The notes beneath the pieces were generated by a model. It saw nothing but the letters and a program-made list of their open reading frames with translations. It was not told where the DNA came from and made no database searches. Below, piece by piece: positions 17,600-25,169 of a stretch of 64,000 nucleotides of DNA; the stretch's first letter is position 1; every line of letters begins with the position of its first letter. Both the position numbers and the translations under genes were made by a program. Source of the stretch: Litorimonas sp963972195 (GTDB taxonomy: Bacteria > Pseudomonadota > Alphaproteobacteria > Caulobacterales > Maricaulaceae). The DNA lies in assembly GCA_963972195.1 (NCBI GenBank), contig CAXATH010000004.1, positions 262,223-326,222 on the forward strand. The letters run 5' to 3'.

Positions 17600-18377
17600 A
17601 TTGAAGAACACACGCCGCGAAGGCGCTGCGCCGCACCTCGCCCATCCGCGCCTGCAAGGTTCCGGCTCGGCCGTTCACGTAAGGGCCGGGTGGGTCGACG
17701 CGCCATTTATGCGGGCTCGGCAATACGGCGGCTAAGAGAGCCGCTTCACGCGCCGAAAGATCGGCAGCGTGTTTTCGAAACCGCACCCGCGCGGCGCCTT
17801 CTGCGCCGTAAATGCCGTCGCCCCAATCGGCGACGTTCAGATAAACTTCCATTATGCGCCGCTTTGACCAAAATGTTTCAATCGTAAAGGTCACATAAGC
17901 TTCGCCAAATTTGCGAAGATAGCCCCCGCCATTCCAGAAAATAACGTTTTTGGCTGTTTGCTGAGAGATTGTGGAGCCGCCTCGCCGCTGCCTTCCGGAT
18001 TGATTGCTTTCATAGGCTTTTTGAACCGCTTCAAAGTCAATCCCCTCATGCTCGCAAAAGCGGGAATCCTCCGCGCCAATAACGGCGTAAACCAGATTGG
18101 GGGAAATTTCTGACAGCGGCACAGTCTGCCGCCGTACGGGATCGTCATTTAAAATCATATTAATTGTGGTCGGAACGGGCAAAACAGTCAGGGCCAGCAA
18201 ATATAGGTGGACAGCCAGAAAAAGAAAAAGGCCCGCGACAAGCGACCATTTGAAAGCCTGCCTTATAGGACGCGATTTCGGAGGAGTCGTGGAAGCGTCC
18301 GGAGTTAACGTTTCCCCTGCCTCCGACTCTTTCCTCTTTTTCTCCTTTTCTGTTGGAGGATCCTCGCGTTCAATCAT
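17598..18377 (-). CDS. mtgA: Monofunctional biosynthetic peptidoglycan transglycosylase
   Basis: A GT51 glycosyltransferase that polymerises lipid II into glycan strands without a penicillin-binding domain. 259 residues. A cytoplasmic tail is rich in Lys/Glu (1-40), a single membrane anchor covers about 43-64, and the GT51 core follows with catalytic Glu at 103 in GAEDSRFCEHEG and the RRGGSTISQQTAKN motif (about 131-144). The start ATGATTGA overlaps the stop of the upstream DUF3703 gene by eight bases, indicating coupled translation. Confidence 0.93.
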   Translation of the reverse strand: MIEREDPPTEKEKKRKESEAGETLTPDASTTPPKSRPIRQAFKWSLVAGLFLFLAVHLYLLALTVLPVPTTINMILNDDPVRRQTVPLSEISPNLVYAVIGAEDSRFCEHEGIDFEAVQKAYESNQSGRQRRGGSTISQQTAKNVIFWNGGGYLRKFGEAYVTFTIETFWSKRRIMEVYLNVADWGDGIYGAEGAARVRFRKHAADLSAREAALLAAVLPSPHKWRVDPPGPYVNGRAGTLQARMGEVRRSAFAACVLQ

Positions 18378-18723
18378 GCTCTGAGTCCTGAAGAATTTTC
18401 TGTAGGTCTTCGTCTATTACCATTTTCTGGAAGGCCGAAACATTGGCCCCGCCCGTATTCCCGGTTGGGACCCAGCCGAACAAGCTAGCAGGGAAGACGG
18501 CCAACAGCCGCAGGATCTGCCCGATCATCTCTTTCCCTTGTCTTTGTCTTATGCCCCAATTCAGCATTTTCCAATGCGTGAGAAAGTGCGGGCCGAAATA
18601 GGCCTGGCCCAATATATGAGCTCGTTCCAGATGGTAAAAAGCCTGAGTTTGATTTCCCTCTAGGCTTGCCGCCTCAGACAGGGTCAACTCGCGATCAAAT
18701 GATTGTTTCAGACGCGGAGGCAT
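18370..18723 (-). CDS. DUF3703 family protein
   Basis: 117 residues. The sequence HLERAHILGQAYFGPHFLTHWKML (about 31-54) with the conserved His residues and the later LFGWVPTGNTGGANVSAF are recognisable as DUF3703. The family has no established function; it is often near membrane or metal-related genes. It sits between an LRAT-like gene (12 bases upstream) and mtgA (8-base overlap), so the three form one likely operon. No strong ribosome site is visible at ATG 18723. Confidence 0.75.
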   Translation of the reverse strand: MPPRLKQSFDRELTLSEAASLEGNQTQAFYHLERAHILGQAYFGPHFLTHWKMLNWGIRQRQGKEMIGQILRLLAVFPASLFGWVPTGNTGGANVSAFQKMVIDEDLQKILQDSEHD

Positions 18724-18735
18724 GGGAGCGGTAAT

Positions 18736-19110
18736 TTAATCCCGCGACAATCGGCGAGCGTCAAGCGGGCCGAGCTGTGCTGAGCGGCCTTTGCCTTCCA
18801 TGACCCAGGTGACGAAATGCTCACAATTATTAATAAGCACATTATAACGGTCGCCCTTACGGCTTCGGGCGCGGGCGACCAACTCAGCGCCTGAAATCCC
18901 CGCGCTAAGATGCAGGGCTTTCACGGATTTGCCTTGCGAAAAATCGGCCATATCTGTCTCTTCGACCCGGCCAAACCGCGCCGAGGTATGAATGACCGTG
19001 CCGTAACCGGTCGAAATTCCGTAATGCGTGACAAAGCCAAAGGCCTTCACCTGTAAAACGGTGCCGGCCGGGTACACCGTTGCGGTGCGTTCAAAGGGGT
19101 AATCAGACAT
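18736..19110 (-). CDS. LRAT-like / NlpC-P60 superfamily thiol enzyme
   Basis: 124 residues with the permuted papain-like fold of the lecithin:retinol acyltransferase family. The expected catalytic set is visible: His29 (VTHYG), His41 (VIHTS) and Cys96 in NNCEHFVTW, the LRAT hallmark. Eukaryotic relatives move acyl chains between phospholipids; bacterial members are largely uncharacterised. No signal peptide, so it probably acts in the cytoplasm. It is the first gene of a possible operon with DUF3703 and mtgA. Confidence 0.75.
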   Translation of the reverse strand: MSDYPFERTATVYPAGTVLQVKAFGFVTHYGISTGYGTVIHTSARFGRVEETDMADFSQGKSVKALHLSAGISGAELVARARSRKGDRYNVLINNCEHFVTWVMEGKGRSAQLGPLDARRLSRD

Positions 19111-19137
19111 AAGGGTTCATACGCTAATTCCAGACAA

Positions 19138-19171
19138 TAAAAAAGGCGGTTTCGAAAAACCGCCTTTTCTC
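19138..19171 (-). terminator. Rho-independent terminator of the glycine-zipper gene
   Basis: Stem AAAAGGCGGTTT with AAACCGCCTTTT around a short loop, T-rich on the minus-strand exit side. It lies about 20 bases after the stop of the lipoprotein gene at 19188. Confidence 0.85.
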
Positions 19172-19187
19172 GATGTGTGTTCCGGAA

Positions 19188-19553
19188 TTAACCGCGAAGC
19201 TCACCATTTTCATAATAGGTGCGGCCGCGGGCTTCGTCGAAATAGTAATAACGACCAGCGGATTGATCATAATAAAGAGGCTGACCATTGGCGCGTTGAC
19301 GCACGCGTGTTCCTTCGCCGATAGCCTTGTCTTTCTGATTACCGGCATAAGCGCCGCCTGCGCCGCCAACTACAGCTCCGATGGCTGCGCCTGTCTTGGC
19401 ATCGCCTGAACCTACATTATTGCCGATAACGGCCCCAGCAAGCGCACCGCCTGCAGCACCGAGAGCGGCGTTCTTCTCAACATTACCTGTCGTTGTGCAG
19501 GCTGCGAGGCCTAAAATCGACACTGTTGCGATTGTCATTGTTAAATATTTCAT
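19188..19553 (-). CDS. Glycine-zipper outer-membrane lipoprotein
   Basis: 121 residues. The signal ends in a lipobox, ILGLAAC, so Cys19 is expected to be lipidated. Next comes a glycine-zipper segment (AALGAAGGALAGAVIGNNVGSG and AAIGAVVGGAGGAYAG, about 29-68). The C-terminal part is rich in Tyr/Arg (QPLYYDQSAGRYYYFDEARGRTYYENG). The structure resembles small stress-linked lipoproteins of Proteobacteria with a YMGG-like domain. AAGGAAATGAC precedes ATG 19553. An EcfG-like promoter lies 51-75 bases upstream. The role is probably envelope stability; not proven. Confidence 0.82.
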   Translation of the reverse strand: MKYLTMTIATVSILGLAACTTTGNVEKNAALGAAGGALAGAVIGNNVGSGDAKTGAAIGAVVGGAGGAYAGNQKDKAIGEGTRVRQRANGQPLYYDQSAGRYYYFDEARGRTYYENGELRG

Positions 19554-19603
19554 GTCATTTCCTTCTGGAAGTTAAAATTTTCGGTCCCAACCGTGTCCGC
19601 ATT

Positions 19604-19628
19604 TACGCAATGTAAGCTGACAGGTTCC
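19604..19628 (-). promoter_or_regulatory. Possible EcfG-type promoter of the glycine-zipper gene
   Basis: On the minus strand GGAAC, 16 bases, then CGTA: one mismatch to GGAAC-N16/17-CGTT. The position is right for the glycine-zipper gene. Weaker than the exact match at 10573. Confidence 0.45.
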
Positions 19629-19725
19629 TGAATGAAGCGTGAGTTTTTTGTAATTTTACGAAGTCTCACGCCAGCTTAACTTGGCGGAAAGCCCGAAAAA
19701 TGGGCCTTCCCCGCGCTTATCGAGT

Positions 19726-20115
19726 CTATTTTTCGTTGACGACCTTATTCGTGTAAACCCGTCCATTATACTCGTAAGTATAGCTCTCAACCGTATCGAC
19801 ATCGAGCTCGGGATCAGGCAGTTCCGCGACAGGTACAAAGCGGTTCAGATAAACATCGCCTTTATTATCCTGTACTTTGACCATATCGCCGCGGGCAATC
19901 GCGCCTAGGACGCGCGGATCTTCCGATGTCTTGGTGAATGTCACAACCGCAGACGTCGTGGCCGCCGTCTCAGATGTCTCACTCTCCTGGTTCATTTCGG
20001 CCGCTTTATCGGCGTTCATTTCGTCGGATTTGACCTGTTCGCCTGCAAATGCGTTTGTGCCGGCAAAAAGCAAAATCGAAGCTGCAATAAGCGTTGCTGT
20101 CTTAAAATTGGTCAT
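19726..20115 (-). CDS. Secreted hypothetical protein
   Basis: 129 residues with a signal peptide (FKTATLIAASILLFAGTNAFA). The mature part has a Glu/Thr/Ala-rich low-complexity segment (about 25-52) and then a compact domain with VVTFTKTSEDPRVLGAIARGDMVKV and VESYTYEYNGRVYTNKVVNEK, the latter like a short beta-hairpin. No family recognised. Two in-frame ATG are adjacent (20121 and 20115). AAAGGGG abuts the first, giving proper spacing only for the second, so I chose 20115. Confidence 0.65.
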   Translation of the reverse strand: MTNFKTATLIAASILLFAGTNAFAGEQVKSDEMNADKAAEMNQESETSETAATTSAVVTFTKTSEDPRVLGAIARGDMVKVQDNKGDVYLNRFVPVAELPDPELDVDTVESYTYEYNGRVYTNKVVNEK

Positions 20116-20260
20116 AGTCATCCCCTTTCTTGAGAACTGTATCTGTATAATTCCGCCCCGGAGTAAACGTTCCAATCCCTGTCAAAAGCTTAAGAATTGT
20201 TAATGTTTTGGAGAGGCGGGATTGAGTAGCGGGCTTCCGCGATAGTCTTTAAGGCGAAGC

Positions 20261-20707
20261 ATGACCTATCCCCTATTGTTTAGCCTAATTAACTTGAGCG
20301 TGCTTCCGGCTTGGGCGCTGCTCATCTTCTTTCCGAAATGGAAAGGGACGAAATTCATTGTTCATTCAGCGCTCTATCCTCTTTTTCTTGGCGGAGTTTA
20401 TATTATCTGCTTCGCTCTGGCACTCAGCGGGCAGGACGCAGGCGGAAATTTTACCTCGATTGAGGGTATCAGAGAGTTATTCTCGTCCGACGTCGGCATT
20501 ATCATTGGTTGGACACATTACCTAGTCTTTGATCTGTTTATTGGCGCGTGGGAAGCGCGGGACGCGCAGCGGCGCCGATTTAGTCACTGGTTACTGGTTC
20601 CTTGTTTGCTGCTGACCTTAATGGCGGGGCCGGTGGGGCTGGCGCTTTATCTGGTTTTGCGTGCGGCGAGCGGGAAAGGCGGTTGGGAGCTTAGTGAGAA
20701 TTCGTAG
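20261..20707 (+). CDS. ABA4-like (DUF4281) membrane protein
   Basis: 148 residues with four hydrophobic helices. The middle block GIIIGWTHYLVFDLFIGAWEARDAQRR and the following LLTLMAGPVGLALYLVLR match the ABA4-like family, named after the plant protein needed for neoxanthin formation in carotenoid/abscisic acid synthesis. The bacterial role is unknown; an effect on carotenoid metabolism is only a hint from the name. AAGGCG lies before ATG 20261. Confidence 0.75.
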   Translation: MTYPLLFSLINLSVLPAWALLIFFPKWKGTKFIVHSALYPLFLGGVYIICFALALSGQDAGGNFTSIEGIRELFSSDVGIIIGWTHYLVFDLFIGAWEARDAQRRRFSHWLLVPCLLLTLMAGPVGLALYLVLRAASGKGGWELSENS

Positions 20708-20760
20708 CCTTAGAGGCAACTTTTTCTTGCCAAAACGTATGTTGTCCGATAAGCAACTTT

Positions 20761-21042
20761 ATGATTAGAAGTTTTGCAGACTCGCGGACGCAAAAGATTT
20801 TTGAAGGACGGGCGATTAAACGTCTTAGTCCTGAATTACAGAAGAAGGCTCTGAGGCGATTACGTTATCTCGAAGCCGCCGAAACCTTGGAAGATTTACG
20901 TATTGCGCCGTCGAATAAGCTCGAAAAGAAAACAGGCAATTTAAATGAGTTTTATTCGATTTGGGTCAATAGCCAATGGCGCATAATTTTCCGGTGGGAA
21001 GACGGGGCGGCCTATGGTGTGCAGTTTATAGATTATCATTAA
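20761..21042 (+). CDS. higB: HigB-type toxin (RelE superfamily mRNA interferase)
   Basis: 93 residues. The pattern IRSFADSRTQKIFEGR..., ALRRLRYLEAAETLEDLRIAPSNKLEKKTG and the closing YSIWVNSQWRIIFRWEDGAAYGVQFIDYH are typical for HigB/GraT toxins that cut mRNA on the ribosome. The toxin gene precedes the antitoxin gene, the normal order of higBA. No clear ribosome site is visible at ATG 20761. GCAACTTT occurs twice upstream (20716 and 20753), a possible operator half site. Confidence 0.9.
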   Translation: MIRSFADSRTQKIFEGRAIKRLSPELQKKALRRLRYLEAAETLEDLRIAPSNKLEKKTGNLNEFYSIWVNSQWRIIFRWEDGAAYGVQFIDYH

Positions 21043-21050
21043 GGTGAGAC

Positions 21051-21344
21051 ATGACAGATATGATTGAAATCGAACATCCGGGCGTGATGCTGAAAGAAGA
21101 TTTTTTGGACGATCTGAATATTAAACCCGGGGGTTTTGCCAAAGCGATTGGCGTGGATCGGGCGGCCATTAAAAAAATAATTGACGGAAACAGATCAATT
21201 TCAGCTGATATGTCTCTGCGGTTTGGCCTGTTCTTTGGTATGAGCGCAGGCTTCTGGTTCAACTTGCAAAAAGACTACGATTTGCGCGTGGCAAAACGGG
21301 ATCGTTTGCCGGAGTTAGAGAAGACAGTTCAAAGGTTCGGGTGA
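21051..21344 (+). CDS. higA: HigA-type antitoxin (XRE helix-turn-helix)
   Basis: 97 residues beginning with the HigA signature EIEHPGVMLKEDFLDDLNI, followed by a helix-turn-helix: PGGFAKAIGVDRAAIKKIIDGNRSISADMSLRFGLFFGMSAGFWFNLQKDYDL. The HTH DNA-binding antitoxin is expected to bind the higBA promoter and its own toxin. AAGGTGAGAC provides a good ribosome site eight bases after higB. Pair logic and order are standard. Confidence 0.92.
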   Translation: MTDMIEIEHPGVMLKEDFLDDLNIKPGGFAKAIGVDRAAIKKIIDGNRSISADMSLRFGLFFGMSAGFWFNLQKDYDLRVAKRDRLPELEKTVQRFG

Positions 21345-21381
21345 GTTTTACCTTCATTATAAGGCCCTAATTAAAGTCAAA

Positions 21382-21427
21382 CCGCCGCGTTCCTCGCTCC
21401 GCGAGGCAGACCCTACCGGGTCGCGGC
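21382..21427. repeat. Three-stem inverted-repeat element (clover-like)
   Basis: Outer pair CGCCGCG (21382-21388) / CGCGGCG (21421-21427) encloses two hairpins: CCTCGC/GCGAGG (21391-21405) and GACCC/GGGTC (21408-21421). It sits in the 88-base gap between the convergent higA and purH. The compact nested structure looks like a repeat element or a joint terminator; there is no T-run. Confidence 0.6.
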
Positions 21428-21432
21428 GATGG

Positions 21433-23064
21433 TTAGTGCCGAAAATGCCGCATTCCCGTAAAGACCATGGCGATATCTTTCTCGTCTGCGGCGGCGATGA
21501 CTTCTTCGTCACGGATTGATCCGCCCGGCTGAATGATGGCGGTCGCGCCGGCGCTGGCGGCGGCGAGCATGCCGTCCGCAAAGGGGAAGAAGGCATCTGA
21601 GGCGCAGGCGCAGCCTTGCGTTCTCGGCGCGTCCCAACCGGCCGCCTCTTGTGCGTCTTCGGCTTTGCGCGCAGCAATACGCGCGGAGTCGATACGGCTC
21701 ATTTGGCCCGCACCGATCCCGGCGGTGGACCCGTCTTTGACGTAAATAATGGCGTTGGACTTCACGTGTTTTGCCACTTTCCAGGCCATACGAAGGTCGG
21801 CCATTTCTGCGTCTGTGGGTTTACGCTTCGTCACGACTTTTAAATCTTCGTCCGTAACGGCGCCGTTATCGCGGTCCTGAACAAGGATGCCTCCGGCGAC
21901 ATTGCGCTGGGTCAGGGACGGCGCGTTTAAATCAGGCAGTCCGCCAGCAATCAACAGTCGCAGGTTCTTCTTTTTGGCAAAAACCTCAACCGCGTCATCG
22001 TCCGCGCTCGGCGCAATGACGACTTCGGTAAAGACTTTGACGATTTCTTTGGCCGTCTTGGCGTCGAGGTTCCCGTTCAGCGCGACAATGCCGCCAAAAG
22101 CCGAAACAGGGTCACAGGCCAGCGCATTTTTATATGCCGTGATGAAATCGTCGGCGACGGCCACGCCGCACGGATTTGCGTGCTTGATAATGGCGACAGC
22201 AGGTTTGGCGCCTTCGGATGCGTCGCCAAACTCGGCCACCAATTCAAAGGCGGCGTCCGTGTCGTTGATATTATTATAGGACAGCGCCTTGCCCTGTAAT
22301 TGCTCAGCGGTGGAGACGCCCGAACGGTTCGATCCGTCAGAGTAAAACGCGGCCGTCTGATGCGGGTTTTCACCGTAACGAAGTTCTTGCTTTAATGTGC
22401 CGCCTTGCGAGCGGTATTTCGGAGTCTCTTCGAGCTGGCCTGCAAACCAATTGGCAATCGCGGCGTCATATGTGGCCGACCGCGCATAGGTCTTGGCGGC
22501 AAGTCTCTGGCGGAGCGTGCCTGTCGTCTTTCCGTCATGCGCGTCCATATCGGCGAGAACCGCGTCGACATCTTCGGCGTCCGTACAAACGGCGACATGG
22601 GCATGGTTCTTGGCGGCGGCACGGATCATGGCCGGACCGCCAATGTCAATATTTTCGACGCACATCTCGTAAGAACCACCAGACGCCACCGCGTTTTCAA
22701 ACGGGTAGAGATTTACAATCAACAGGTCGATAGAGAGGATGCCATGTGTGTGCATGGCATCCTTATGAGAGGCGAGATCACGGTCGCCCAGAAGCCCGCC
22801 ATGAACCATGGGGTGCAAGGTCTTGACCCGGCCATCCATCATTTCCGGAAAATGCGTCAGCTCGGCCACATCTTTTACGGGAATGCCGGCGGCGGCAATG
22901 GCGCGGTGGGTGCCGCCCGTCGAAACCAGTTTGACGCCGCGCTCATGCAAGGCTGTGGCCTGATCGATCAATCGGGTTTTATCCGAAACAGAAATCAGCG
23001 CGCGTTTAACAGGCGTCTGGCGGGCGGGATCAAAAGCCGGAAGATCGGGATTGGGAGCGGGCAT
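21433..23064 (-). CDS. purH: Bifunctional AICAR formyltransferase / IMP cyclohydrolase
   Basis: Performs the last two steps of IMP synthesis. 543 residues, the normal length. The N-terminal cyclohydrolase domain has ALISVSDKTRLIDQATALHERGVKLVSTGGTHRAI and FPEMMDGRVKTLHPMVHGGLL. The C-terminal formyltransferase has LRYGENPHQTAAFY, IKHANPCGVAVAD and GIGAGQMSRIDSARIAARKA. All are family hallmarks. It follows the CapD-like gene with an 89-base gap on the same strand, at the end of the cluster that also contains rsmB, rpe and heparinase. Confidence 0.98.
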   Translation of the reverse strand: MPAPNPDLPAFDPARQTPVKRALISVSDKTRLIDQATALHERGVKLVSTGGTHRAIAAAGIPVKDVAELTHFPEMMDGRVKTLHPMVHGGLLGDRDLASHKDAMHTHGILSIDLLIVNLYPFENAVASGGSYEMCVENIDIGGPAMIRAAAKNHAHVAVCTDAEDVDAVLADMDAHDGKTTGTLRQRLAAKTYARSATYDAAIANWFAGQLEETPKYRSQGGTLKQELRYGENPHQTAAFYSDGSNRSGVSTAEQLQGKALSYNNINDTDAAFELVAEFGDASEGAKPAVAIIKHANPCGVAVADDFITAYKNALACDPVSAFGGIVALNGNLDAKTAKEIVKVFTEVVIAPSADDDAVEVFAKKKNLRLLIAGGLPDLNAPSLTQRNVAGGILVQDRDNGAVTDEDLKVVTKRKPTDAEMADLRMAWKVAKHVKSNAIIYVKDGSTAGIGAGQMSRIDSARIAARKAEDAQEAAGWDAPRTQGCACASDAFFPFADGMLAAASAGATAIIQPGGSIRDEEVIAAADEKDIAMVFTGMRHFRH

Positions 23065-23153
23065 AATCAGACCTGAAATAAAAAGACGATTTGAGTTTTG
23101 GCTCTATCACGGGGCCATAGCTAAGAAAAGCAATTCGCGCCCCGCAGTTGGGG

Positions 23154-25169
23154 TTAACCTGCGTTCCCGGATTTTGCGACAAGGGCGCCATTTGGTTCAA
23201 ATTCGGGCAAGAGAACTTTCAGGCTCTTCAAGACAGCCTTGCGGTCTCTTTTGTCAATAGCGCGAAGCAATTTGTCGATTTGCGTCATGACGTCTTCGAC
23301 GTCGGCGACCTCGCCCGTAAATCTTTGGATGCCGTGAACTGTGGTGGGCTCTAAATTCTCTGTCGACCCGGTCAGCAGTTCGGACAGTTTTTCGCCGGAC
23401 CTCAACCCTGTATAGCGGATTTCAATATCTTTATCCGGTACTTTGCCGCGTAGGCGGATAAGCTGTTTGGCGAGCTGGGAAATATTAACGGGATCGCCCA
23501 TTTCCAGAACATATATATCGGCCTGGGCTTCATGTTTCTCACGCTGACCCGGTTCCTCCAGTGCGGCGGCTTGGAGCACAAGCGAGGCGGCTTCTGAGGT
23601 TGTCATGAAATAACGGCAAACTTCTCTATGGGTGACGGTTACAGGCCCGCCTGCCGCAATTTGTTCTTCAAATAACGGCACCACGGAGCCTGTCGACGCG
23701 AGGACATTTCCAAAACGCACGGCAGAGGTGTTCAGCTTGGGCTCTCGAGCCGCCATGGCGACCATCAACATTTCAACAATCCGTTTGCTCGCGCCCATTA
23801 TATTAATGGGGTTAACGGCTTTGTCCGTGGAGATCAGGATGAAATTCTCTGTGCCGTGCTTGATACAGGTTTCAATGACCTTTTTGGTCCCGAACACATT
23901 GGTTCGCAAAGTCTCAAGCGGATTGGTTTCGCCGAGGGGGACGTGTTTCAAAGCTGCCGCGTGAATCACAATTTCCGGTCGTTCCCACTCAAAGACTTCA
24001 TTTAACCGCCCGGTATCACAGACATCACCTATATAAGTCGTCCAGTCGGGATCCCGGGCGAGAGGCCTGTGCGGAATAAGCCGTTTTTCAAGTTGGTAGA
24101 GATTATACTCCGAACAATCGTAAAGCGCGAGACTGGCTGGATTTAGTGCGGCCAGCTGCGCTGAAATTTCCGCGCCGATTGATCCGCCCGCTCCGGTCAC
24201 AAGAACGCGGCGGTTCTTAATCAAGCGGCGAACCGGCGAAATATCCAGCGCCTGAACATCCCGGCCAATCAGGTCTGCGGCTTCAAACGTGGTCAACCCT
24301 GTATTGACGCCTTCGGATTGCAGACGTGCAAGCGGCGCGCCGAGTTCCGCTGCGGTTTTAACGAGTATTTCCGTATCCGGGCGAGACAGATGCGGGTCGA
24401 TTGAAATTAGCTGCAGAGGCTTGTCCCTCCGGCTGGCCAGGCGTTCATAAATTTGGGGTAAATCGCCGACGCTGCCCAAAACCGGAATGCTGCGAATAGA
24501 CCGCCCGACATTGACGCCTGAGGTTTCAATAAGGCCGACAGGATTAACCGCGCCGACATAGTCGCGGCGGGACATATCCCGCAGGTAATTATAAAGCTTG
24601 GAGCTCGGACCAATCAAAATGGCGTCATTGGCAAATTGCGACTGACCCCGAAACAGCGCGCGGATATCGCCGTTCTGAACAATCATGGCGATGAGGCGGC
24701 TCATCATCAACATGCCAAAGAAAAACAAACCTCCCGTAAACGGCGCCGAACGAGGGAAGTGCTCTCCGCGATCAAAAAAGAAGAAAAGCACGAGTGGCAC
24801 TATCGCGCAGGCGAGGATCACGCCGATCAAGAGCTGGCGGAAATCTTTGAGCGAGGTAAACCGCCAGATGGCCCGGTCCTGACGCATGGCAATCCAGATC
24901 AGCACAACACTGACCATCATGACGATAGAGGCCTGCCAATCGATTTCTGTCGGAATGGGTTTGTTCAGGAAATCATATCGCCAGCGAATGACATAGAGCA
25001 TGGCAACGCCGCCGAGAAACGCGTCAAAGGCAATCATTGAGAGGCGCACAAGATAGCTTAGGGGATGACCCTTGCGATGTGATTTTCGTTCGGATTTTAC
25101 GGCGGAGCCAGAATCCATATCAGATCCGACTTCCGCCTCGCTACCCATATCTGGTTCGCGGTCAGCCAT
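23154..25169 (-). CDS. CapD/WbpM-type NDP-sugar dehydratase, membrane-bound
   Basis: 671 residues. N-terminal part: about four membrane helices (e.g. YLVRLSMIAFDAFLGGVAMLYVI) and a Rossmann-like domain. C-terminal part: RRVLVTGAGGSIGAEIS nucleotide loop and NPINIMGASKRIVEM. In this large class of UDP-GlcNAc 4,6-dehydratases the usual catalytic Tyr of YxxxK is Met, as seen here (MGASK). Such enzymes start synthesis of rare amino sugars for capsule or O-antigen. I chose ATG 25169 because ATGGCTGA overlaps the heparinase stop by eight bases; an upstream start at 25235 would overlap by 74. Confidence 0.9.
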   Translation of the reverse strand: MADREPDMGSEAEVGSDMDSGSAVKSERKSHRKGHPLSYLVRLSMIAFDAFLGGVAMLYVIRWRYDFLNKPIPTEIDWQASIVMMVSVVLIWIAMRQDRAIWRFTSLKDFRQLLIGVILACAIVPLVLFFFFDRGEHFPRSAPFTGGLFFFGMLMMSRLIAMIVQNGDIRALFRGQSQFANDAILIGPSSKLYNYLRDMSRRDYVGAVNPVGLIETSGVNVGRSIRSIPVLGSVGDLPQIYERLASRRDKPLQLISIDPHLSRPDTEILVKTAAELGAPLARLQSEGVNTGLTTFEAADLIGRDVQALDISPVRRLIKNRRVLVTGAGGSIGAEISAQLAALNPASLALYDCSEYNLYQLEKRLIPHRPLARDPDWTTYIGDVCDTGRLNEVFEWERPEIVIHAAALKHVPLGETNPLETLRTNVFGTKKVIETCIKHGTENFILISTDKAVNPINIMGASKRIVEMLMVAMAAREPKLNTSAVRFGNVLASTGSVVPLFEEQIAAGGPVTVTHREVCRYFMTTSEAASLVLQAAALEEPGQREKHEAQADIYVLEMGDPVNISQLAKQLIRLRGKVPDKDIEIRYTGLRSGEKLSELLTGSTENLEPTTVHGIQRFTGEVADVEDVMTQIDKLLRAIDKRDRKAVLKSLKVLLPEFEPNGALVAKSGNAG

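Noticed and set aside
22405..23076. 223-residue open frame opposite purH
   Set aside because: Antisense to a complete purH with all family motifs; no independent evidence.
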